Positions 31,115 through 39,164 of a stretch of DNA of 64,000 bases are shown here, one piece after another. The position numbers and the translations under genes are program-made. The notes beneath the pieces are model-generated. The model saw only the letters and a program-made list of their open reading frames with translations, did no database searches and was not told where the DNA came from. The DNA comes from a virus. The stretch lies in the IMG/VR virus record IMGVR_UViG_3300036715_001368, positions 62,001-126,000 of that record; one strand, written 5' to 3'. Every line of letters starts with the position of its first letter. Positions within the stretch are counted from its first letter, which is position 1.

Positions 31115-32719
31115 ATGAGTATGGGAATGGCCAACGAAGAGCAGATGGTGACGGTTTCACTTGGTGGCGAATCGCGCCGAGTGTCCAAGTCAAAGGCCAT
31201 GGACGTCGCAGACGAGCTTCACAACAAGTACGGAGGCGCTCCGCAGATCGTGGAAGATGGCGTCCCTGATGCCGTGACCGATATCAACGACAATCCGTAC
31301 ATGAACGATCTGAAGAAGCAGATCGACGACGGGGGCAACAAGAGGACGCTCGTGGTAAAGAAACCGGTCGGAGCTGACCGAGACACCAGCGAAGGCGAGA
31401 TGTCCTGGGAAGGCAAGCTGCGATCGCTCATGGACAAGGCGGCGGCCGAGGAGGCTGGGTTCGCACCGGCTCAGACGGTCTACGAGCGCGGCCGACTGGT
31501 GAAAAGTATCGGTGTCGAGAACGCAACGAGGGGCCGTGTCGAACACAAGAAGAAGCCAACGGTGAAGGAGTACTGCGAGAGCTTTATCAAGCAGATCGAG
31601 ACCGAGGACCGAGAGGACATGATCGTCACCTCTACGGACCTCCGCATGCAACCCAATGGGATGATCTACTGCCCGAAGGACAAGAGCGTCGAGCTTGCCC
31701 TGGCCGCCCCGGCGTTCGGCAGCTTCCTCGCGCGGTCGAAGATCACCGGCGGCGACTACCTGAAGCGGTGTTGGCCAGAGCTTCGCGCTCACAACGTGAA
31801 CGAGTGGCTGGCCTTCATGGAGGAGATGGGCGTTGTCGACGATGACGACGTCGAGCTCGGGCCCGTCGAGCTGAAGATGCGCACGCGCAAGAACGGCAAC
31901 CTGATCGGAACGGACCGCGAGGTCTTCGGCGTGGTGAGTCCCGGCTACCAGGACTACGACGTCGACATCATTGCAGAGGCTCTCGCGAAGGCTGCTCCGA
32001 AGGACGCCCGCGGCACTGTCACGTACGACGGCTACCGAGCAAGGTTCGAGGTCATGTTTCATTCGAACGTGAAGCCAAAGGACTACGTCGCTGGAGAGTT
32101 CTTCAAGTCGGGCGTCATCATCGGAACGGACGACACGGGCAAGGGCGGCATCATCGGCAACGCAGCCGTCTGGCAGAACCTCTGCTTGAACCTCATCGTC
32201 ATCGACACGCAAGAGCAGAACCTCTTTCGCATCAAGCATGTCGGCGATGTGGATGAGATCGCCGAGAAGTTCGAAGTCGGGTTCGTCGCATGCCTGAAGA
32301 AGATCGAGTACTTCATGACGGCATGGGGGTACGCGGTACACGAGAAGCTCACCGACAGCGGCAAGGTCGTCGCCATCGACGAGGACCAGGAGATTCCGAT
32401 CAAGCTTTCGGATCTCATGCCCGGCATCTTCAGCGGCATCATGGAGCGCGAGCTCGTTCCGGTGAGGGCTCGCAAGGAGGAGGCCGTCCCGAAGCTGATG
32501 CAGATGTGGGAGAAGGACACGTCCGCCGCCGCAGGGCCGACGCGAGCAGCCGTAGTGAACGCGTTCACCAGGTACGCTCACGAGGTCCAGCAGCCGACCC
32601 CGTGGCTAGAGGATGACATCCAGCGTGCCGCTGGCCAGCTGCTCTATGGAAAGAGGAAGTCGGACGGATCCAGAACGAGCCCGGCCCCGCTTCCGTTTGA
32701 AGAGTTCGTTCCAGCCTGA
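31115..32719 (+). CDS. DUF932-like phage protein, 534 aa
   Basis: The ATG at 31115 follows AGAGGGTAGAGACG. The first 170 residues are charged and probably partly disordered; the centre (REVFGVVSPGYQDYDVDII, ARFEVMFHSNVKP, IIGTDDTGKGG, NAAVWQNLCLNLIVID) resembles the DUF932 family of plasmid and phage proteins, whose members carry a REVFGVVS-like strand and a conserved Asn/Cys segment. The function of that family is unknown. It is among the largest proteins in the window and sits among recombination genes. Confidence 0.5.
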   Translation: MSMGMANEEQMVTVSLGGESRRVSKSKAMDVADELHNKYGGAPQIVEDGVPDAVTDINDNPYMNDLKKQIDDGGNKRTLVVKKPVGADRDTSEGEMSWEGKLRSLMDKAAAEEAGFAPAQTVYERGRLVKSIGVENATRGRVEHKKKPTVKEYCESFIKQIETEDREDMIVTSTDLRMQPNGMIYCPKDKSVELALAAPAFGSFLARSKITGGDYLKRCWPELRAHNVNEWLAFMEEMGVVDDDDVELGPVELKMRTRKNGNLIGTDREVFGVVSPGYQDYDVDIIAEALAKAAPKDARGTVTYDGYRARFEVMFHSNVKPKDYVAGEFFKSGVIIGTDDTGKGGIIGNAAVWQNLCLNLIVIDTQEQNLFRIKHVGDVDEIAEKFEVGFVACLKKIEYFMTAWGYAVHEKLTDSGKVVAIDEDQEIPIKLSDLMPGIFSGIMERELVPVRARKEEAVPKLMQMWEKDTSAAAGPTRAAVVNAFTRYAHEVQQPTPWLEDDIQRAAGQLLYGKRKSDGSRTSPAPLPFEEFVPA

Positions 32720-32727
32720 GGAGAGGC

Positions 32728-33072
32728 ATGTCTGAGATCACCAACTTTGGCGCAAGCATCGACCTCATGAAGTCAGTGGAGTCGTACGTGCTCGGAAGGC
32801 TGAGTTGGTGGTCTCGGGTGTTTTTCTGGATTGCTCGCCGACACCAGCGAATGGGTCGCGCCGCCGTCGAAGTGTGGATGACGGGTCGTACCAAGGAGAA
32901 GGTCGACGAGACGACTTTGAACGACCTGCACAACGGGTACTGGCAAAAGTACCCATGGATGTCGTCGCTCTACCTCGCGCTGAGAGAGAGCGGCGCAATT
33001 GGACGCTCCGCCTCCGAAGATCCCTTGCGAGTGCACGGGACGAACGGTACGGTGCAGAACCTACGACGATAA
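32728..33072 (+). CDS. Hypothetical protein, 114 aa
   Basis: TGAGGAGAGGC precedes the ATG. An aromatic helix (GRLSWWSRVFFWIARRHQRM) may touch a membrane or pack a core; no signal peptide. The function is unknown. Confidence 0.6.
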   Translation: MSEITNFGASIDLMKSVESYVLGRLSWWSRVFFWIARRHQRMGRAAVEVWMTGRTKEKVDETTLNDLHNGYWQKYPWMSSLYLALRESGAIGRSASEDPLRVHGTNGTVQNLRR

Positions 33073-33090
33073 GCCAGGGCAGGTGACGAC

Positions 33091-33501
33091 GTGGACGTGT
33101 ACTTCGACATGAAAAGCGGTGAGTTTGTCCTTGATCCGGACGAAGAGGACATCGCCAAGACGAACAGGGATCGGTTCGTTGTTCTGAACAGATCCGCTCG
33201 AGATCTGTGGCCGATCCTGCCAGGGCACATCGTCAAGGATGGCAGCACCTTCAATGGTCAGCCGTACACGCACCTGATTTCTGTGGACGACACGGAGGGT
33301 CATGTGACGTCGACATTGCCTCCAGAAGCTACCCAGAAGGTGCTCTTGGCAGTGGCCACGCAAGCGCTTGCGGATTCGAAGGGCGAAGAGCATCGAGAAG
33401 ACGAGGCTGCCAATCGGTTCACGGAGGAGACGGACGACTTCGTGATCGAGCCACGGCTGGACGATTACTCGTCCTACCCGGACGAGGACCCTGATGTCTG
33501 A
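33091..33501 (+). CDS. Acidic hypothetical protein, 136 aa
   Basis: A GTG start is used; there is no upstream ATG in frame. Beta-rich start, very acidic C-terminus (DDYSSYPDEDPDV). It carries a perfect 14-base palindrome read as Q-A-L-A. Overlaps the nuclease gene by 8 bases. Confidence 0.6.
   Translation: MDVYFDMKSGEFVLDPDEEDIAKTNRDRFVVLNRSARDLWPILPGHIVKDGSTFNGQPYTHLISVDDTEGHVTSTLPPEATQKVLLAVATQALADSKGEEHREDEAANRFTEETDDFVIEPRLDDYSSYPDEDPDV
33359..33372. repeat. 14-bp palindrome CGCAAGCGCTTGCG, perfect copy
   Basis: In the gene at 33091; the next copy (35208) is only 1.85 kb away. Confidence 0.8.
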
Positions 33502-34414
33502 TCTGCTCGATCTCTTGAACCCGTCTTCGGTCATCATGACGGACGATGCCGGGGAAACGTTCGGCAAGCGCCTCTTCAAGTCGCTGAAAATGGAGAAGAA
33601 GGTCGAACCCATTACGGCGAAAGGATGGCTTCGAGGGAGCGCCATCGGTGACATGTGCGCCCGCGAGGAGGTCCTCGTTCATCGTCTCCAGAAGACGCGG
33701 ATCAGGGAGGAGTCCGGCGGCGGAGCGATGGTCTACGGCATCGGTTCGAACTTTCATTCATGGGTGCAGAAGAACGCACACCCGTTTCTTGTGGGCACGT
33801 GGAAGTGCATGAACAGGATTCGGATGCCGGATTGGCCGAAGGGCGCTTACCGATTCTGTGGCTACAGGACAGACTCTGACGAACACCCGCGCGTTCCTTT
33901 GCCCAAGACGGCGTGTCCACGCTGCCTGGGCGAAGACAAGTGGAAGTATATCGAGCGGATGTACGTCAACAGGGAGTACCGGGTACGCGGCCATCCTGAC
34001 GGGTTTCGTCGGATCACGGATGATCCGGATGACGACGAGATCCTGGAGTTCAAGACCCAGGCTGAGTGGGGATGGAAGACCAAGGTCGAACCGTTCGCCG
34101 CCTACATGAAACAGGTACAAGTCTACCTGTGGCTCACCGGACTGAAGAGAGCTCGCATCGTTCTTGTGAACAAGAACGGCGGCGGCGACAGCCCGAATGG
34201 ATGGTTCAAGGAGCACGTGTACGGTCGGGACGAAAACGAGATCGAGATGATCAAGCGGAACGCGCGGAACGTCTGGAACGGCATCAGCGAGAACAAGCTT
34301 CCAGAGCGCGTCTGCTCCACGCGATCTTGCAAGAGAGCTGAAAACTGTCAGCTCATGAACCACTGTTTCGCAACGAATGAAGGTGTTGTCTATGGACACG
34401 CAGCAGAGTTCTGA
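33494..34414 (+). CDS. Cas4/RecB-like PD-(D/E)XK exonuclease with Fe-S cysteines
   Basis: The early GDMCAREEVL, the catalytic GHPDGF, EILEFKTQAEWGW (Glu-x-Lys) and YMKQVQVYLWLTG, and a C-terminal CSTRSCKRAENC follow the Cas4/AddB pattern in which one N-terminal and three C-terminal cysteines bind a 4Fe-4S cluster. An additional CPRCLG lies in the middle. At 306 residues it is full length. Family members are 5'-3' exonucleases that resect DNA ends, fitting the neighbouring RecA and resolvases. There is no CRISPR in the window. Confidence 0.78.
   Translation: MSDLLDLLNPSSVIMTDDAGETFGKRLFKSLKMEKKVEPITAKGWLRGSAIGDMCAREEVLVHRLQKTRIREESGGGAMVYGIGSNFHSWVQKNAHPFLVGTWKCMNRIRMPDWPKGAYRFCGYRTDSDEHPRVPLPKTACPRCLGEDKWKYIERMYVNREYRVRGHPDGFRRITDDPDDDEILEFKTQAEWGWKTKVEPFAAYMKQVQVYLWLTGLKRARIVLVNKNGGGDSPNGWFKEHVYGRDENEIEMIKRNARNVWNGISENKLPERVCSTRSCKRAENCQLMNHCFATNEGVVYGHAAEF
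33976..33986. repeat. GTACCGGGTAC, exact palindrome-family site
   Basis: Exact match in the Cas4-like gene, read as Y-R-V. Confidence 0.6.
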
Positions 34415-35144
34415 GACCAAGCAGACGATCGAGGAGAAGTACCAGTTCATCTTGCCGATGACTGGCCGAGTGCTCGTCGAGCTGGAGAAGGTGGTGGCGG
34501 AGAAGAAGGTCGGGTCCGTATGGATCGTCGACACGACCGCCAAGAACCACAAGTACCGGAAGGGCGTCGTCGTCAGTGTGAGCAAGGACGGCGTTCTTTG
34601 CGTGGGCGGCAAGCTGAGCCCGCACCTTCTCAAGTCTGGCGATGCGGTGCTGGTGCTTCGAACCGCTGGCCGTGACGTCTCGGGAGGTGCTGGACTGAAG
34701 CCTGGCACGCTGTGTTCGATCTGGGAGAACTACGTTCTTGCGATTGTGCAGAACGACGAAGGAGGAGAGAAGATCATGGAACTCAAGCCGATGTATGACC
34801 GCGTGGTGCTGAAGCGAATCGAGGGCAGTGACAAGACGCCCGGCGGGATCTTCATTCCGTCTACGGCTCAGGAGAAGAGCGACAAGGGGGAGGTTATTGC
34901 AGTTGGAGAAGGCCGACTGATGCAAGACGGAACGGTTCGCAAGATGGCCGTCGAGATCGGAGACCAGGTCTTGTTCAGCAAGTTCGCCGGCACCGAGGTG
35001 AAGATCAACGTTCCGAAGAAGGTGCAGGTCGGCAAGGACTCGAACGACGCACCGATCTACGAGGATCGCGTGGGCGAGGAGGAGCGCGTTATCGTCAAGG
35101 AGGACGACATTCTGGCCGTCATGCCCAAGGCCAAGGTCTCGTAG
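34392..35144 (+). CDS. groES: Tandem GroES-like co-chaperonin
   Basis: The 250-residue product contains two GroES-like units. The first (FILPMTGRVLVELEKVV, KGVVVSVSKDG, GDAVLVLR) is diverged; the second, from Met at 34776, is canonical (LKPMYDRVVLKRIE, PGGIFIPSTAQEKSDKGEV, VGEGRLMQDG, DDILAVM) with a small insertion near the end. An AAGGAGG motif lies 10 bases before codon 34776, so a separate 122-residue GroES may be made by internal initiation. A phage co-chaperonin would cap host GroEL and assist capsid folding. No GroEL gene is in the window. ATG 34377 is an alternative start. Confidence 0.85.
   Translation: MDTQQSSETKQTIEEKYQFILPMTGRVLVELEKVVAEKKVGSVWIVDTTAKNHKYRKGVVVSVSKDGVLCVGGKLSPHLLKSGDAVLVLRTAGRDVSGGAGLKPGTLCSIWENYVLAIVQNDEGGEKIMELKPMYDRVVLKRIEGSDKTPGGIFIPSTAQEKSDKGEVIAVGEGRLMQDGTVRKMAVEIGDQVLFSKFAGTEVKINVPKKVQVGKDSNDAPIYEDRVGEEERVIVKEDDILAVMPKAKVS
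34759..34765 (+). promoter_or_regulatory. Internal ribosome binding site within groES
   Basis: AAGGAGG followed by AGAGAAGATC and ATG at 34776; it is stronger than the site at the gene's first start. Confidence 0.5.
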
Positions 35145-35149
35145 CAGTC

Positions 35150-35683
35150 GTGTCGGTCGTCCTTGGACTCGATTTGTCGCTCACGAGCGCCGGAGCAGTC
35201 ATCCTGTCGCAAGCACTTGCGAAGCCGCTTTCGATGACGACCGGGTACGCGTTGCCGAAGAAAGGGATCAAGGGACAGAGGAAAGAGCCGCTACCGGAGC
35301 GCGCTCGTCTCGATCGTCTCATTCAGATCGCGACGCATCTGGTCACGTTTGCGAAGGCGAACGGAGTGACCGCAGGCTTCGTCGAGAACTACGCATTCAA
35401 TAGGCCGTACCAGGCCGCCCACTGCGGCGAGCTTGGAGGGGTCGTCAAGTGTCAGTTCTTTGTGAACCTCGGGATTGTGCTACAGCCAGTGACCGTGTCT
35501 TCGGCGCGCAAGTTCATGTGCGGGAAGATCCCTGCTTCAGCGAACAAGAAGACATGGGTGCAAAAGTTCCTGGCAAACAGGAACATCGAGTTCGATTCGC
35601 TGGACGAATCAGATGCGTACGTGATTGCTAACTGGGGAATGAACGCGGTCGGGCTTCCGGCCATTTCTAGTGAGGAAGAATGA
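35150..35683 (+). CDS. ruvC: RuvC-like Holliday junction resolvase
   Basis: The RNase H-fold carboxylates appear as GLDLSLTSAG at the start, FVENYAF in the middle and DESDAYVIANW near the end, in the order and spacing of RuvC. At 177 residues the length fits. It would cleave branched recombination or replication intermediates before packaging. The GTG start at 35150 lies five bases after groES. The first 25 codons contain a 14-base palindrome variant. Confidence 0.85.
   Translation: MSVVLGLDLSLTSAGAVILSQALAKPLSMTTGYALPKKGIKGQRKEPLPERARLDRLIQIATHLVTFAKANGVTAGFVENYAFNRPYQAAHCGELGGVVKCQFFVNLGIVLQPVTVSSARKFMCGKIPASANKKTWVQKFLANRNIEFDSLDESDAYVIANWGMNAVGLPAISSEEE
35208..35221. repeat. 14-bp palindrome variant CGCAAGCACTTGCG
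   Basis: Within the RuvC-like gene, one base from perfect symmetry. Confidence 0.7.
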
Positions 35684-36018
35684 GTCGAGGAGGCAGTATC
35701 GTCGCGACAACAGGCAATGTCGGAGACCCGATCGTTTTCGGAAAGACGCCGAAGAACGAGGACTGTTGCTCGTTCATGCTGGCTCTCGAAGAGCGAAACC
35801 AGACGTTTCCGACGTGGGTGAAGGTCAACATCTACGACGCGGGCAACGTCACTATGTGTAGGGAGCGCCTACTCAAGGGGGCCAGCGTCACCGTGTACGG
35901 GAAACTTATGAACCGAAGACGTTCGAGCAACGAGCTCGCGGTCGAAGTGAAGGCGAGCGAGATCATCTTCAACGGCTCGACCGTCCGCAACAATGTGAAT
36001 CAGGAGCAAGGTCGATGA
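35680..36018 (+). CDS. ssb: OB-fold single-stranded DNA-binding protein
   Basis: TGNVGDPIVFGKTPKNEDCC, FMLALEE, TWVKVNIYD, and LLKGASVTVYGKLMNRR follow the strand order of bacterial SSB OB folds. At 112 residues it is one OB domain without the acidic C-terminal tail; the tip-like motifs occur instead on other proteins here (6839, 21220). ATGA overlap with the RuvC-like gene. Confidence 0.82.
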   Translation: MSRGGSIVATTGNVGDPIVFGKTPKNEDCCSFMLALEERNQTFPTWVKVNIYDAGNVTMCRERLLKGASVTVYGKLMNRRRSSNELAVEVKASEIIFNGSTVRNNVNQEQGR

Positions 36019-36941
36019 CGACAGAAGACACCGCAGAGTTGAATGGTCAGAAGCTCGTGAAGAAGAACAAGCCCAAGAAGGACGAGAAGGCTGCCAAGGC
36101 AAAGAAGCCGAAGAAAGCAGACGACGCTGACCTCGAAGCCTCTGGCAAAGAGTCCGGAGAAGAGGAGGAGGTTCGTTCGATCATCCTGACGCCAGAAGAG
36201 AAGGAGAAACTCAGGTCCGAAGTTCGCTCCTACAGCGACAAGATCGAGAACCACTACTTCGATCTTGCCGCTCTGGTGTACCAGGTATACGACTCGGCCT
36301 CGTACCTCGACTGGGAAGGCCCGATCCACGACGACGAGACAGACAAGACCGAAGTCCGGAAGTACCTCACGTTCGCGGAGTACGTCGAGAACGAGCTTGG
36401 TATGGGTCAGCGCACCGCCGACTACTTCGTCTCGATGAGCCGGTTCTTCCTGATCGATATGCAGGACCACCCCGAGGTAACGACCAAGGTCAAGAAGCTC
36501 GGCTGGTCGAAGACCAAGGAGCTGGTCGGCGTCGTCAACGCGGAGAACGTCGATGAGTGGGTGGAGAAGGCCCAGAAGATGACGGTCTCCCAGCTCGCCG
36601 CAGCTTGTCGATCTGCCCTTCGTGGAGACGATGACAAGGACGACAAGAACGACGTGAAGCGAAAGTCGTTCACGTTCGTGGACGATCAGATCGATGTCGT
36701 CGAGAACGCGCTCGATCACGCCAAGGAGACGTCCGGCAGCGACAAGGATGGGTTCGCCATGACGCTCATCTGCCAGGACTATCTGGCTGGCGCCGTTCGT
36801 CCGAAGGAAGGTTCGCAGCAGCTTGCGTACATCAAGCGCATGGAGTCGATCTTGGGTGGCATCAAGCTCATCGCGGTCGATGCTGATGCCAAGAAGGTCG
36901 TGTACGGCAAGCGTACCTTCAGCAGCTTGAGCGAGGACTGA
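36015..36941 (+). CDS. Hypothetical protein with Lys-rich N-terminus, 308 aa
   Basis: The first 50 residues are Lys/Ala/Glu-rich and likely disordered. The rest is helical, with FAEYVENELGMGQRTADYFV and LGWSKTKELVGVV reminiscent of helix-turn-helix segments in phage DNA-associated proteins. No firm family. It follows SSB by an ATGA overlap, so a role with the recombination machinery is plausible. Confidence 0.55.
   Translation: MTTEDTAELNGQKLVKKNKPKKDEKAAKAKKPKKADDADLEASGKESGEEEEVRSIILTPEEKEKLRSEVRSYSDKIENHYFDLAALVYQVYDSASYLDWEGPIHDDETDKTEVRKYLTFAEYVENELGMGQRTADYFVSMSRFFLIDMQDHPEVTTKVKKLGWSKTKELVGVVNAENVDEWVEKAQKMTVSQLAAACRSALRGDDDKDDKNDVKRKSFTFVDDQIDVVENALDHAKETSGSDKDGFAMTLICQDYLAGAVRPKEGSQQLAYIKRMESILGGIKLIAVDADAKKVVYGKRTFSSLSED
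36278..36288. repeat. GTACCNGGTAC-type site (one mismatch)
   Basis: GTACCAGGTAT, within the gene at 36015. Confidence 0.4.
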
Positions 36942-36943
36942 TA

Positions 36944-38050
36944 GTGGAGGCGAAAGCTGTTATCGGATGGGATCCGTCTGCGTTCGCGGTCATCGCATCG
37001 CGAATTCAGATGGCCCTTCAGACAGGACATGTGTCCCTCGGCGACAGTACGAAGCTGGTCGAGGGACTGTGGCCTGGTGAGGGTGGAGATAGGCATAGCG
37101 TCGTCGTCTCGAATGGGACCACGGCGCTGGAGCTTGTCTGGCACTTGTTCAGGCCAAGGGTCGTGATTGCTCCAGAGATGACAGTGCCGATGGTGCACTG
37201 GTCCGCAAAGAACAGCCCAAGCCGCCCAACCCTGATCAAGGTTGATGTCGACGACACCCTCTGCGCCGACATCACCAAGATCGATGAAGCGATCGAACTC
37301 GCGAAGCTGAATGGATCAGACCTCTCGGATGTGGCCGTGTGCTACGTCATGACCGCAGGACTCGTAAGTCCGGGACTGGCTGCCGCAGCCGTAAGGTGGC
37401 GCTCGCTCGGCGTCAAGGTCGTGCTCGACATGAGTCACGCGCACGGCGCCACGTACAACGGATACGCTCCGTACACGTGGGCTGACGCAGCTACTTGGTC
37501 CTTCTACGCTACGAAGGTGCTGACCAGTGGCGAAGGCGGCATTGCATGGTTCAGTGACCCTCAGCACGCGGAGGATGCGAAGATCGTCGCGAACCAAGGA
37601 AAGAAGCGCGGTACCGGCAAGTTCATGGTGGAAGGCCGAGGGTATCGGCTCAGCGAGTTCGCGGCAGCCGTCATGGCCTACGAAGTCACCATGGCCCGCA
37701 CGGTCTACCAGAAGCGACAGAGTGTCGCGAAGTCGTACGAAGGTTTCGGGATTCCTGGGTTGCACCAGTTCGTCCCTCAGCTTCAGACCTCGTTCTACAA
37801 GTACGTGGTACCCGTCAGTGCCACCAAGTTCGCTCCAGATTCAGCCGATGCTGTGGAAGAGGCTTTCGCTTCTCTTGGTGTTCGCTGTACTGGTCGCGTT
37901 CATGGGTTCTCCGAAAACGGAGGCCGCCCATGGTCAATGCCCAGAGCAAAGTTCTGGGCTCAGAATCACGTCTGTCTCCCGGTGGGTCGTCTCATGCATC
38001 CGATGATGCTGGAGACGATCGAAGAAGCCTGGAAACAGATTCGCAAGTAA
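36944..38050 (+). CDS. DegT/DnrJ/EryC1-type PLP aminotransferase
   Basis: The fold-type I signatures are SNGTTALEL near residue 56, VVLDMSHAHGA with the Asp that contacts the PLP ring (about 162) and SFYATKVLTSGEGG with the Schiff-base Lys (about 191), followed by CLPVGRLM near the C-terminus. At 368 residues it is normal for sugar aminotransferases that make amino-deoxy sugars on nucleotide carriers. GTG start two bases after the previous stop. It opens the biosynthetic region and probably supplies an amino sugar to the enzymes downstream. Confidence 0.85.
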   Translation: MEAKAVIGWDPSAFAVIASRIQMALQTGHVSLGDSTKLVEGLWPGEGGDRHSVVVSNGTTALELVWHLFRPRVVIAPEMTVPMVHWSAKNSPSRPTLIKVDVDDTLCADITKIDEAIELAKLNGSDLSDVAVCYVMTAGLVSPGLAAAAVRWRSLGVKVVLDMSHAHGATYNGYAPYTWADAATWSFYATKVLTSGEGGIAWFSDPQHAEDAKIVANQGKKRGTGKFMVEGRGYRLSEFAAAVMAYEVTMARTVYQKRQSVAKSYEGFGIPGLHQFVPQLQTSFYKYVVPVSATKFAPDSADAVEEAFASLGVRCTGRVHGFSENGGRPWSMPRAKFWAQNHVCLPVGRLMHPMMLETIEEAWKQIRK

Positions 38051-38084
38051 ACGCTCCGGCATTCAAACAAGAAAGAGACAGGTC

Positions 38085-39065
38085 ATGGCGACAACGTATG
38101 TGAGCATCGACAAGATCGAGACGAAGCCCCAGGTCCGGACGGTTTGGGAGCAGTCTGCTCTCGAAGAGCTGTCCGCCAGCGTGAAGGAATACGGCATCCT
38201 GGAGCCCCTGGTCGTTCGCTCGAAGAGCGGCAAGGACTCTGGGTACATCCTGGAGATCGGACGCCGGCGCCTTGAAGCTGCCAAGATGGCCGGACTGAAG
38301 AAGGTCCCCGTCACGGTCACCAAGGAGCCGGTCGCGAACACGCCGGTCATCCAGCTCATCGAGAACCTCCAGCGCGAGGACATGAACGACATGGACCTCG
38401 CGAATGCGTTCAAGGGAGTCATGGAGACCCAGAGCCTCACGTTAGACCAGCTCGCCGAGAAGATCTCGAAGACGAAGGGCTTTGTGAAGCAGCGTCTCAC
38501 GCTGACGAAGGCTGCCCCTGAGGTTCAGGAAGCCGTCCGTCGTGGCGACATCGAGTTCAGCGGAGCTCGCGCGTTGTGCGGTTTGCCGAAGGAGGAGCAG
38601 GCCAATGCACTCCAGGAAGCTGTCGCTGAGGAGGCGGAGGCGCGCAAGGATCGCGACGAGCGGAAGGCCAAGATGCTCGACCTCCCGGGCGTCGTTCGTG
38701 CAGAGTCGGGGGAGACCTCCGACGAGGAAGAGAAGGGAGAGGCGAAGGGTGAGGCGAATGCCGATTCCGAGGACAAGCAGCGCAAGCAGCGTGTGTCCAA
38801 GAAGAAGACGGAGCCGAAGGCGAAGACGTCCACGGTCAAGCGCATCACGCGCCGCCGCAAACGCGACAAGGCCGGCGCCCAGACCACCGCACGTCCGGTC
38901 GCCGAGCGCCTGGAAGAGAAGACGAAGGAGTGGGTGGCTGGCTTCATCGACGAGGACACCAAGGGCAAGGGCCTCGACGAGCAGCTCAGCGCCCAGAGCG
39001 CCAGGAACCTGCTGAAGCGGTTCACGGCGTACTTGCTCGAACAGCGCGCCCTCATGGTTCGCTGA
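38085..39065 (+). CDS. parB: ParB-family DNA-binding protein
   Basis: The ParB core is present: EIGRRRLEAAKMAGLKKVPV (CTP-binding GxRRxxA box), QLIENLQREDMN, and a helix-turn-helix LTLDQLAEKISKTKGFVKQR. The C-terminal third is Lys/Arg/Glu-rich. At 326 residues it is standard. No ParA is seen in the window. In phages such proteins may act in plasmid-like segregation or as transcription regulators. The dispersed palindromes here are candidate binding sites. AGAAAGAGACAGGTC precedes the ATG. Confidence 0.85.
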   Translation: MATTYVSIDKIETKPQVRTVWEQSALEELSASVKEYGILEPLVVRSKSGKDSGYILEIGRRRLEAAKMAGLKKVPVTVTKEPVANTPVIQLIENLQREDMNDMDLANAFKGVMETQSLTLDQLAEKISKTKGFVKQRLTLTKAAPEVQEAVRRGDIEFSGARALCGLPKEEQANALQEAVAEEAEARKDRDERKAKMLDLPGVVRAESGETSDEEEKGEAKGEANADSEDKQRKQRVSKKKTEPKAKTSTVKRITRRRKRDKAGAQTTARPVAERLEEKTKEWVAGFIDEDTKGKGLDEQLSAQSARNLLKRFTAYLLEQRALMVR

Positions 39066-39071
39066 GGTTAC

Positions 39072-39097
39072 GTAGGGGGCCCATCAAGGCTCCCTAC
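39072..39097 (+). terminator. Possible terminator hairpin after parB
   Basis: GTAGGGGG pairs with CTCCCTAC (one G-T) around a 10-base loop, 7 bases after the parB stop. No T tract follows, so it is a weak or Rho-type terminator at best. Confidence 0.4.
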
Positions 39098-39164
39098 CAC
39101 CCCACCCTCAGGAGCCAAAACGAGGCCACGGGAGGCTTCGGTAGCCATCATGCACGGAGCCACC

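Noticed and set aside
31190-32581. 463-codon open frame on the minus strand
   Set aside because: It mirrors the GC-rich third positions of the DUF932-like gene, has low-complexity Leu/Val/Asp/His composition and no motif or binding site.
33494-34414. Possibility that the Cas4-like nuclease belongs to a CRISPR system
   Set aside because: No Cas1, Cas2 or repeat-spacer array is present; phage Cas4-like nucleases are common in recombination modules.
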